A stretch of DNA of 64,000 nucleotides from Lepidodermella squamata (taxonomy: Eukaryota > Gastrotricha): contig JBLDXI010000002.1 in assembly GCA_047495785.1 (NCBI GenBank), positions 1,488,001-1,552,000 of the forward strand. Reading direction: 5' to 3'. Shown here in pieces: positions 1-10,045 of the stretch. A program made the position numbers and the translations under genes. Numbering within the stretch: the stretch's first letter is position 1; the number at the start of each line of letters is the position of its first letter. The notes beneath the pieces were generated by a model. The model had not been told where the DNA came from. It searched no databases and saw only the letters and a list, made by a program, of their open reading frames with translations.

Positions 1-2281
1 CTTTGATAGCCTTTGCGTTCCTCCGCGACATGTTCGACCCGCACGCCGGCACATTCTGCTCCTCCTTAATGCAGTGTTGCCTCACCGTTCTACGCTACGG
101 TGTTGTAGGCGACCTATTCGAGCGTATCGGCGCCGCTTCCCGCCGTCTCATACACATCTACGGCTACGACCAAACGTTCAATCGATTTGCAGTTGCCGTT
201 GCGTTTTCGATTTCCTTCTTCATCATCTTCACTACAATTGGCCTGAACGTCATTTTCGGCATCATTGTCGATACGTTCTCGGAGTTGCGAAACAAAAAGT
301 GGACGGCCGAGGCGGATATGCGCGATACTTGCTTCATCTGCAGCCAACAGAGCCATGAATTTGAGCATCACGCCAACGTAAGACAAATTTAAATTGTCAG
401 AAATCAGGCAAAAAATAGACAAATTCTCAAAAATTTATAAGAGGAAGTAAACACCTTGCCCATTTCCAGTTCACAATTTTTAGCGCGAAAGCTGATTTTC
501 TAACCTTCCATGATTTGTTTTGTCCAAAGTTGCGGTACCTTGAAATTTGGTATTAATTTTTTTCGTTATCTTTTCCGCTTAATTATGCGGCGACAAGCTT
601 TTCAAATTAATTGAACGTTGTCAGTGTTTTTTGCGTAGTGTGCGGGGCCTATAATTAATTGGGGAAATATTTCGGCGAAATCAAGTATACGCGTTGGTGT
701 CTAATTCCTGGGTTGTTGATTTTGCGAGTTGATTATGCTGTCAAAAATGCCCTATTTTGTTAGTTGTAATGATTGTCGCACCTGTCAATCTTGCGACTCG
801 TATCCTACGTGTCTTTTTTGACTACTACGGCGAAAATTTTTAAATGCTGTCAAAACGAACGTGGGAAATGGACATTCGCGGAAAATCCCGTCAAAATCGT
901 CACTGTCATTCATAACTTGATGTCTTTTTGTTGATTGTCGGAATTCTGTGCTTGTCATTCAAAACCTAGTGTACGGGGTGTTCCATTTTTCAAAATTTGC
1001 CACAATTTTAAGCAAATTTTAAGACATGATTGAAAATTGAAATGACGAAAAACGTGAATAATTTGAAGTAAATTGTGTGTAATTTATTTTTCAGGGCTTT
1101 CAAACTCATGTACGGCACGAGCACAATATGTGGGCTTACGTGTTTTGTAAGTTCGAAATTTTCGAAGCTCCATCATTTGATAATAATTGCCGCTTTAGAT
1201 ATAATACACCTTCACGAGATGAAAATCAACGAGTACACAGCGCTTGACTTTTACGTCAAAAAATTGGTTAGTTTCGAGAGAAATGACCTGGAAATTTATT
1301 GAAATTATTTTCTTTAAGTTGGACCAAGGAAAGTTTGACTTCTTCCCGATGAATATGGCCCTGTCGCTGCGCGTTAATAAAGAGGCGGATGCGGCGGACG
1401 TTAAGCTGGAGCAAGTCCTCGGAAGTGTCACGTGGCTTGTCGATAAGTTGCAAGAAGAGGAAGCGCGTAAACAACGCGATGCCGAACGCGCGCGGCAGCT
1501 CGAATGGGCGCGCAAGTACGGCCGGCAGAAAACCGAGGCCGGGCGTGAGGAGATCAACAACGAACTCCCGTTCTACCCCCTGCCCAAGCCGTTGGCTGGG
1601 TCGGCGCTGTCGCTAGAGAGCAGCCGATCAAGCCAGTCGGAGGACGGCAGCCTGGATCTGCCCCATGATACGGGCGATTTGCCGGAGTTGTCGTCGATTC
1701 ATCACCTGAGCGGGCCAACCGCGCATTCCTCGATATCGAGAATGCCATCAGGCGGCGCGTTGATGCCGCCGTCGAGTGGGATCCCAGGCGGGTCGCGCAC
1801 CCCGAGTGGCGCCAGGACCCCGCGGCCCATCCTAGGCAGCACCAGTGACCACCCTCCACTCCAAGAAACGGCCTCAGCTCGACTAGCAGCCCTGCAGCAG
1901 AGCCAGCTGAGGGCCATGCCATCCGGGCGCCCGGCCTCCACCGTCCCGTCGCCCAGGGCGTCGATTTCGGGCCGCACCTCGCCGATCCCAGCGGCGACCC
2001 TGCCGGCCTTCCCGTCGTCGCCGGCGCCTCTCAGAGCCGCCATTGCGACAGCGCCTAGCACGATCGGTGGCGCCGACTTCCGCGTCGGATCGCCGACCGT
2101 CTCCGAAATGGACCCGCACCTGTCGCTGCCGGCGACCAGCACCCTCTCGTTCCCGCCCCTGTCGCCGCCCCTACCTCGCGCCGCTCCCCCGGCGCCGCCA
2201 CCTGCTCAGCAAGAACAACCAGGCGACCGGCCTGCGTCATCCGCGACTTCCGACTCGCCCCAGCCGCCCTCGGAAATTTAA
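1..2281 (+). CDS. ITPR: Inositol 1,4,5-trisphosphate receptor, C-terminal part (5' end outside window)
   Basis: This is the C-terminal 485 residues of an IP3-gated ER calcium-release channel. Exons are about 1-377, 1095-1146, 1199-1266 and 1319-2281, and the frames join cleanly. The first exon carries the pore region, the last transmembrane helix (IIFTTIGLNVIFGIIVDTF) and the linker CFIC cysteine pair. The second exon supplies the histidines of the C-terminal zinc site (HVRHEHNMW). The last exon begins with the FFPMNMALSL segment, equivalent to the family's WFP..AMSL, then a charged coiled coil (KLEQVL...EEEARKQRDAERARQ). HNMW and this ending favour IP3R over ryanodine receptor. Two oddities: the filter region reads RYGVVGD instead of the family GGGVGD, and the protein ends in a Pro/Ser-rich tail of about 250 residues with higher GC than its surroundings. 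Polyadenylation signals follow at 2716 and 2724. Confidence 0.9.
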
Positions 2282-2541
2282 TGAAAAAAATATGTCAAAA
2301 AATAATTCAAAAATTTGCGATAATAATAATATACCAATGCATGATAAAGCACTTGAAATTATTACTGAACATTATAACGTATTAAATGGCCCGAATTTTT
2401 CACTGAACATAGTCTCATCTAATTTATATATGATATTTATTATATTGGAAATGAATGCAAAAGTTACCTGTCGATACTTTGTATTTATGCTTGCATTTTT
2501 ATTTTATCTCTCACTTGCGATAACTTTTGCTTTTATTTTTC

Positions 2542-2575
<34 letters not shown>

Positions 2576-4121
2576 CTCAGTTTGTTGTGTAAGGTGGATA
2601 TGATGACGATGATTTAATTGGTGCATGTTTTACAGCTGTATTTTTGTCTTGTGCTCGATATATATAATATCCAACGATTGTTATGATGGAAAAAGTATAC
2701 TGTACAAATAATTTGAATAAAATAATAAAGTTGCGACTTCAAAAATCTTGCCGACTTTATTTTCTTGGTACCAACTCGGCCTCACTTCCAAATATCGGGC
2801 AGCATTCAAAGCGGAATGAATCGCTGAATGCACAGAATCTCTGCAATTTTCATTGAGCTGGATCCTCGCAGTTTGGCCCTAATTTGCTTTCATCGTCCCA
2901 TTCTTTCCTCGTGTCACAGTTTTGAGCTTACATTCGAGCGGATTATTTCTGACATTTTTGGAATATTTGTTTCAGGTCACCGAGTATGGTGATCGCGTTC
3001 AATCAGCGTGGGGCGCAATGGTCGCGTGGGTACACAGATAAGGAAAAAACAAAAACAAAAATAACTGGGTGCGTGATTATGGTGTTTAAAATTGATCAAA
3101 GCGGGGGTGAAAAATCAGCGTCTGGAGAGGAACCAAGCGAAACCGAGTCGACACAGGGACGTACAATCTATATCCACCTACTCTTGGGTCCGCGTTTCGT
3201 TAAGCGTATTTTTAGCCTCGAAAACAGTGAGATAACCCTGGAAATTTGATTTAAAAGATGGCAGGATCCTACGCAAAAGTGCCAGCTGTGTCACAGTTCG
3301 CTAACAGCCTGATGAGAGTATCCCATTTCCTTTAAATGCCCTCGACTACAGTGGGTAGGTGGGGGAGGAGAATGAACCGTGACTGATTGGGGCCTAGACA
3401 ACTTATGAAGCTTATTAACAGACCTGACAGGGAAAGAAACTAAACATCTGAAAATAGCGGGGGTGAGTTCAGTTCGCCCGAATACCCAAATACCCTGGAT
3501 CCCACGCGGATATGAACAAAGGTAAAAATAATTTAAAAAATGATCAAAACAACGGAGTCTCTTGCTATCGCGATGCTAGAAAATAGGAAGAAAAAAGAAG
3601 GAGAAAAAGAAGCCTTATGCTACCAAATGGACATAGGATTTCCCACGCGCGCTAAATTTTGAACTGATATATTTTAAATACAATATAGCGCGAAAGTTCT
3701 ACTTCTTTTTGGTGGCATAAAAGGTATTTCACGGTTGAATTTTTATTCATTTTTTTATACAGCAATATCTCCTGTCGAAAAACCGAATTTTGCGAGGTTG
3801 AATTTAAAGACAAACGAATGTTGAAATCAATCATTGCTTTATTGTTCCAATTTCCGACGAAAATAACGTTTGTTCACAGTTCACAGCGCTCTAGGGCCTG
3901 GCAAGGTGCCGCAAAGAGGCTCCAGATAATCCAAACAGCGTAGAGAGATATGAATACATTCGTATAGAGGCGATAATATCAAAAATGTCAACGCGAATTT
4001 CTTATGACAAACGTAATAGACAATGGTGACACTCATGTTATGCTAGTTTCGGTGTTTCTCTGCTATGAATCTAATTAATTTATAGTGTGAGAGCGAAATG
4101 TCCTTCAAAATCAATAGGTTC
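2282..4121. other. IP3R 3' UTR and intergenic sequence
   Basis: The first 450 bp are AT-rich and look like the IP3R 3' UTR, ending near the paired AATAAA signals at 2716-2729. The rest holds only short unconserved open frames (for example 2986-3249) with no recognisable domain. The right part would include the 3' UTR of the minus-strand nuclear receptor. I see no gene here. Confidence 0.6.
2545..2572. repeat. (TC)n microsatellite in the IP3R 3' region
   Basis: About fourteen uninterrupted TC dinucleotides lie 260 bp after the IP3R stop codon and before its AATAAA signals at 2716 and 2724, so they probably fall in the 3' UTR. Confidence 0.9.
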
Positions 4122-5674
4122 CTAGAGCATTATCGGATTGGTAAGAAATTGTCCACCTAAGTAGAACGGTGGCGGGCCCTGATCGTTGCAGTTTGCGAAG
4201 TCGCCGACGCCCACATTGGAGACCGCCCGCGGATAGTCAACTAAATGGAATGCTGAGGGCAAATCAGCGCTGACGCCGTTCGTTAGGACGATTTTCATGA
4301 CTTCGCTGAAAAAATAGCTGTTGCCACCATTGTTGTTACAATTCATTGAAGACAAAGCTGCTGAGTTTCGATGATCCCCACCACCTTGAATGGTGTTTTG
4401 AATGCAGCCGATCAGTTCAGTAGTCCGCCTCAAAAGCGAGGCGAGAACATTCATCGCAGCAATGCGCCGCTTCCCGGACGACCAGCTGTTTTCGCCGTAG
4501 AATGATGGCCTTTTAATTCCCTGGTTGCCGTAGTTTTGCTGAAACCTCTCGGCAATAGTTTCACTGATAGCTGTATACACGTTGCCGATCAAGTCGACCC
4601 GCCGCGGGTCCTCAAGTAGCGATGCTTCATTCGCGGCTGTTTGACTGCCATTGTAGAAGAAAATTGAGGCGTAGATCAAAGCGAATTCGATTTGCGAAGG
4701 TCTGAGTTCGGATAGTACTACGGCAGTTTCCATGTAGATTGACTCGAGTTGGCGCAGAGGTTCGCCGAGACATTCTTTCGCAATTTGCCACGAATTTCCG
4801 GTTCGCTCGAGGGAAAAGAGATTGCAAAGAGCTTCGAGTGCGATTTGCTCGGGCGGGATTGAAGTGTTATGCAAGTTTTGACTTGTGTTGAAGAAACTTC
4901 GAGCGGCCAGAAGTGGAAAGAGCGTTTTTGCAAAAAGTATCACGCGGTCTGAAACTGTAACCTTCGAAAATCCTGTATTAAAACAATTGTTTAAGGAGGG
5001 TTTTAATTTTTTTCAACGAATTTACCTGGTAAGTTCCGGATGAATTCAGCAGCTACGGTGATTTGAGCATCGAAAGCGTTTCCGGTCAGATGGTTCCAGA
5101 TGATATGCGGCGTCATTTGCCAATCAAGCGTAACCGATCCAACACTGCAGAACTGATTGAGAATTCTTGCGGCTTCGATGATGCGCTGCTCGAATTCGGC
5201 TATCAAGCTATCAGTACAGGGCGAGCCGGCATCTTGTGGTATCGAGTTGTTGGTCGGTGTTTCTTCGCTGGCGCTGCTGAATCCGACTGCATTGAGTGAT
5301 GATTTTCTTCGTTGCCGTTTTCGCATTATTGGTTCGGTTAGCAGGCGCTTTTGCGATTCGAGTTGAGTCAGATAGGCGGAAACCTGAGCTCGCTCGTCGG
5401 CTGTTGGTCGGCCGACCCGAACTGCGGACATCGACATTCCAGCGGCGAGGCAAGCGTTGAAGCGGCATAGCTTGCAGTTCGAACTGACCGTATCCGGCGA
5501 GTGGCGGCACGTGTAGAAAGGGTGGGCGACCAGTGAACGTTTGAAAAAGTTGCGGCAACCCTCGCAGCTGAAAGCGCCGTAGTGCCGGCCAGAACTCGAC
5601 ATGCCGCAAACCTCGCACGGCACGAGGCGCTTCAAGTAAGCCAACTTGCTAGGTTCTCCGGCCTTTTTCTTCAT
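4122..5674 (-). CDS. Nuclear hormone receptor with a non-canonical second zinc finger
   Basis: This is a predicted DNA-binding, ligand-regulated transcription factor of 499 residues. Two exons, 5026-5674 and 4122-4972, are joined by a 53-bp intron in matching phase. The DNA-binding domain starts near residue 19 (CEVCGMSSSGRHYGAFSCEG): finger I has normal C-x2-C-x13-C-x2-C spacing and the P-box is CEGCRN. Finger II reads YTC-x10-C-x2-C and ends in the usual CRFNACLAAGM. It therefore has one cysteine fewer and is about five residues shorter than the family's C-x5-C-x9-C-x2-C. A GRPTADE carboxy-terminal extension follows. The rest (about 170-499) is an alpha-helical ligand-binding domain (DRVILFAKTLFPLL...). 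The divergent P-box does not let me assign a subfamily. Start is the first ATG before the DBD. Confidence 0.88.
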
Positions 5675-6536
5675 GTTTTCGCGGATTGATCAACAATTGT
5701 GCCGAAAAAAATAAAAAGATCACACGACTTTTTTTTTTATAAATGCGGGTAAATGAACGAGACAGGCGAGCGTACGATATGTTTGTATCTATTGACACTA
5801 CCTGGGCATTATATATACCTTCAGCCCCTGTCTGTCTGACTTCAGGCGAACTGTCACACGGCATTTATCATCACGCAACGCCCTCTGCTTCTACATGTAA
5901 ATTTCACTTAGTGATTTCGTCAATGTCACATGCTGGGAATTACTGAAACTAAGGCGTCGTATATACTCGACGATTCAGTTTATAGAAATTGACTCGATAG
6001 CCGTCCAAATCGTCCAAGTTACACACGACTGCTTTCATTGACACAGTTGCGGCCTGTGACACTCACCTCGTAATGAAATTGACCGGATTTTCGCGGTGAT
6101 AATCATTTATATCATGGCTACTTTGTTCCAAAAATTAGCCCGGACTAGGGAAATTAAATTTTGCGCACCTTGGCAGTGCAGCCCGCGTGACCAAACGTTG
6201 TTTGTACATTCAAATAAAAGAACGATCCAAGTGCAGTGTGTAGACATGCCGAATCATTATCCGGGTACTTCAAATTAGTGCCCAATTAGATGCGAAATAG
6301 ACATCGTGTATTCTAGTCCCTCGGATAGAATTAGATTTTAAACAACATTAGTAGTAACCATTATGGGCCACATTTGAAATATTATTGTCGAAGTATGTGT
6401 ATGAAATAGGACGCAATATGTAAAAGACGGCAAAATAAAATAGGCTTCAAGTTTCAGCAGTTTTTATTTCTCGTCAGCTCCGCAATCATAAAGCACTCTA
6501 TTTACCGTAACACAATATTTTTAATGCATTCGCTCT
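5675..6536. other. Intergenic region between nuclear receptor and RPS3
   Basis: This region probably combines the nuclear receptor promoter and 5' UTR (right of 5675) with the RPS3 3' UTR. A minus-strand AATAAA at 6463-6468 lies about 70 bp past the RPS3 stop. Open frames here are short and unlike known proteins. Confidence 0.6.
5809..5815 (-). promoter_or_regulatory. Possible TATA box for the nuclear receptor gene
   Basis: On the minus strand this reads TATATAA, about 135 bp upstream of the receptor ATG. Spacing is compatible with a short 5' UTR. There is no transcript evidence. Confidence 0.35.
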
Positions 6537-7406
6537 TCAAATTTGACCGCCCATGCCCATGCCGACCATAGGTTGGCCAGGAGCGCCAGCAGCAGCAGCA
6601 GCCTGAGGCTTGGCATCCTTGTGCTCAGAATATGGGACGGGGTACAATTTCTCTTCCTTAGGATCGACGATGATGACCTGATCGGGCAGGGGCTTGCGAG
6701 GGCCGGTCTTGCCGGTCGGGTCGTGGTCAAGCATGATTTTGACCTTGATACCGAGCACACCTTGCTTGAGCAGGACGTGTCTCACAGCCTGATCCAGGTA
6801 GTCATTGCAGGGCTCGCCGGAATGGATGAGCAGACCGTCCTGGAACTTCATAGCCTTAGCACGCTGGCCACGAAGCTTACCGGAGACGATGAGTTCACAG
6901 CCCTTAGCACCAGACTCCATGACGAAGCGGAGGACACCGTAGCACGCACTAAATCAAGCGCATAGAAATTATAAAAGACATAGGTTAAGGTGGCAAGGCT
7001 GACCGGCGAACGGGTAGACCACCGATGAGCTTGTAACGGAGGGATTCGCATTGAGCGACGGCCGAAAGACCACGGTTTTGCACTTTGTCGGCATAGATCT
7101 ATATAAGAAAACCTTAAATCGGTCCTTCAGAGCTGAAGTTAGCAGACTTACCTCAACTTCACCCTCGCCGAGACCAAAGCGGCGTTGCACAAACGAGGTA
7201 AGCTCGCGGATGCGGCGACCCTTCTCTCCGAGAATGTTATTGGTCTTGGTGGCCTGAAGAATGATTTCAGTCTTATTGCCGCCAACACGGACTTCGAGGC
7301 CAGTGTAGCCATCTTCGGCAAGCTCCTTCTGGAAGAAGTGGTTCAACTCAGCTTGAAAGACACCGTCGGCAACGATCTTCCTCTTCTTAGAAATCTTGTG
7401 GGCCAT
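6537..7406 (-). CDS. RPS3: 40S ribosomal protein S3 (uS3)
   Basis: This encodes a core small-subunit ribosomal protein at the mRNA entry tunnel. Three exons, 7152-7406, 7004-7098 and 6537-6948, give 253 residues, close to the usual 240-250. The N-terminus [17 protein letters not shown], the KH domain ([30 protein letters not shown]) and the C-terminal half ([51 protein letters not shown]) match the family along its length. Introns are about 53-55 bp, and each preserves frame. The tail is alanine/methionine/glycine-rich (GMGMGGQI). The ATG at 7404-7406 is the conventional start. Confidence 0.97.
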
Positions 7407-9000
7407 CGTCTATGGATTAAGACGCTAAGATCTAAACGTAAAAAGTAGTATTTTATGTCTATCATATGGCCAGAAACTAGAAAAGATGAGTCAATTTCTA
7501 AGATGGTCAATAGCAGTTTGTGGCGTATAGTTCGTAGAAAACCAAACCACCAGCACTTTCAATATCAGCAAACAGCATACTCAGCATTAATTATCGGCAA
7601 CATGTTCAGCTCAGAATCAAGTAAGTAGTAAATGCAAAGTCACAGTCATCATCATCATCATCATTATTGTTCAAATTCATTTAGTTCAGTAGCATCGCAA
7701 ACTCCACTCACACTTGGCTTGCACATCATCAGCAATCAGCGAGTAAAAGAAAGTCGAAATGCTTTGAAGGTGAGATGCGAAGAGATAGAAATAGTGAACG
7801 CCGCTGCCATGTGTATTTGTCGCAAAAAGGTTGCGATCAGCGCAGATCAGATGCAGCTTCCACTCCGAAAACCCCCGAAGAGCGCTGACCGCATCACCCT
7901 CTCTTTACGCGTTGGCCGGCAATAAAATAAAAAATTTATTCGGTGCTAAAATTCATTCATTTATAAGAAAATGTTCTATTTTAAAAAATTGGTCTTTTTT
8001 AAAGTTCTAAAACTAATGAAGTACACGTTGTATTGCTTCGAAATCCATCTAGATTTCTCTATGGAGCAACACAGCAAGACCAACGAGACGTTGTAAACAG
8101 GGCAAAAAACGTAAAGAAATGTGTATGTGTGTCTCACGCATTTTACGACGCTTTTGTTTTGCCTATTTGAAACGACCTGGCTAGAGGTCATATGCTGTCC
8201 TTGTCCAATTGTTCGGAGCTACCCGTCCACGGTTTGTGAACGAGACATGAGGCTTTTGAACGATTTACAGATTTATTTAGACTTGATGTGTTACGTGTTG
8301 GCATTCGCTTCCCCATACTACACCTTGCGCGAATACTAGAAGCTCACTGGCGTCGGCTGATGTTTACTGTCCAAGTGTGCCCAGGATAAATTTTCGTTAG
8401 CAGTTAGCAGCAGCTACGTCTTTCGTTGTTTATTTGAAGCTTGTGGTGATGAGTATGAATACACTTTAAAAAGCCGGCTATCTAATTTTGGATGGTTTCT
8501 TACTCACCCCTTCCCCCTATTTTACGCGTTTCTGTCGTTTTAAGCATATTTAATGCTGAGGATATTCATCTCGTGCTTAATTGTGACCATCGACTGTATT
8601 ATATCCTTACACCTTCTAGTGAAGGCTGAGTTATTTTCCCATCTCGGCTTACGTTGCACAAAATTCCTAAAAATTTTTCATTTGATGTCTCGGCCTGACA
8701 TGCTTGGCACGAAGAAGCCTGGATCACATGGCGATCGCCGAATTGTTCGTAAAGATTTAAAATAATTATGGATTATCTACGTAGGCGCTTCAATGGAGCT
8801 CTTATCTTAGCACAAACGCCCACACACAATATTGCACGTTAGCGATACCTTTCTCGAAATCATTTATCATTCCCGGCCGCGTTTTTTATCTACAGTAGAT
8901 AAGTCTTGACTTACTTATATTTCGCGGTGCTTCATCATTCATTCATTTGATTTTTCTTCCAACTTTTGTTTGTAGTAAGTTATTTGACCTACATTTTCAA
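7407..9000. other. Divergent intergenic region between RPS3 and peroxiredoxin
   Basis: About 1.6 kb separates two divergently transcribed, probably abundant genes, so it should contain both promoters. It includes a short CAT trinucleotide run near 7648-7666 and AT-rich sequence. A splice-acceptor-like tttgtttgtag at about 8966-8976 precedes the peroxiredoxin ATG by some 25 bp and may be a leader or 5' UTR acceptor. I found no gene in either strand. Confidence 0.55.
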
Positions 9001-9733
9001 ATGTCGTGCTGCGACACTAAGAAAACTGCGTCTTGCTCGTGCAACCCGTGCAAGTGCAGCCCTTGCAGCTGCGGAACCTCTTCCAGCCGCCCTCTTCAGC
9101 CAGGCCAGCCGGCACCTAATTTCAGCGGAGTCGCTGTTGTCAACGGAAAGTTCCAGAACATTAGCTTAGCTGACTACAAGGGCAAATATGTCGTATTCTT
9201 CTTCTACCCGATGGATTTCACCTTCGTCTGCCCAACCGAAATTATTGCCTTCTCTGACCGCGTTGAGGTACGACATTCATTTAAATCATGCCCCGTTGAC
9301 AATCTTCTGACTTTTCTTATAGGAGTTCAAGAAATTGGGCGTCGAAGTGATTGGTTGCTCGACTGATTCGGAATACACCCATCTTGCCTGGATCAACACC
9401 CCTCGCAAGCAGGGTGGCCTTGGTGATCTTAAGATCCCACTCCTTGCCGACAAGAATGGAGCTATTGCTCGTTCATATGGTGTTCTCAATGACGAGGGTG
9501 TCGCGTTCCGTGGCCTGTTTGTCATTAACCAGAGCGGAGTCTTGCGCCAGATCACCGTCAATGACATGCCAGTTGGTCGCTCTGTCGACGAAACTCTGCG
9601 TTTGATCCAGGCGTTCCAGTTCACCGACCAGCACGGCGAAGTCTGCCCGGCCAACTGGAAACCCGGAGAAAAGTCGATGAAGGCCGACCCGAGCGGTTCC
9701 CGAGAGTACTTCGAGAAGGCCTCGTCGAAATAA
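9001..9733 (+). CDS. Typical 2-Cys peroxiredoxin with a cysteine-rich N-terminal extension
   Basis: This enzyme reduces hydrogen peroxide and organic peroxides using thioredoxin as electron donor. Exons 9001-9267 and 9323-9733 give 225 residues. The peroxidatic cysteine is in DFTFVCPTE and the resolving cysteine in GEVCPANW. The GGLG motif and the C-terminal YF (REYFEKAS), both linked to hyperoxidation sensitivity in eukaryotic 2-Cys enzymes, are present. The first 26 residues are unusual: eight cysteines (positions 3, 4, 12, 14, 17, 19, 22, 24) in CxC and CxxC spacing, resembling a metallothionein segment rather than a signal or transit peptide. The core normally begins around residue 30. 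The ATG at 9001 is in frame with no intervening stop. An internal start that skips the cysteines is not evident. AATAAA signals lie at 9965 and 9972. Confidence 0.95.
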
Positions 9734-10045
9734 ATGCTGTAATAACTAGGACAGCAACCGGACCAATAGTTTGACTGAAATCATGATAGACTTGATTAGT
9801 GATAAGCCTCCAAGTTCAATTCAGTTTTTCCATCCGGTGAGCATAATTCTGAGTAGCTTGGTTGAATTCATGAAACCCGTGATTTCTACACGCTTCCGCT
9901 GCATGAAGCTGTATTTTCTCCCCGCAAATTTGATTGCCAAATTTATTATATTAATATGTGAAGCAATAAAAAATAAAATTTATTAGTCCCTGCTAAAATG
10001 ACTTGGTCTTGTTTTTGTTCTCCAATGTCGTAGTGCACAAATTAT

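Noticed and set aside
1554-2240. Several long minus-strand open frames under the IP3R tail
   Set aside because: They are shadows caused by the GC-rich coding tail on the plus strand, with no family similarity.
2986-3249. 87-residue plus-strand open frame after IP3R
   Set aside because: No domain, no poly(A) or splice context, and low-complexity lysine/threonine content.
7648-7666. CAT/GAT trinucleotide run as a possible His-tract exon
   Set aside because: It is a simple microsatellite in a divergent promoter, and the surrounding frame shows no protein similarity.
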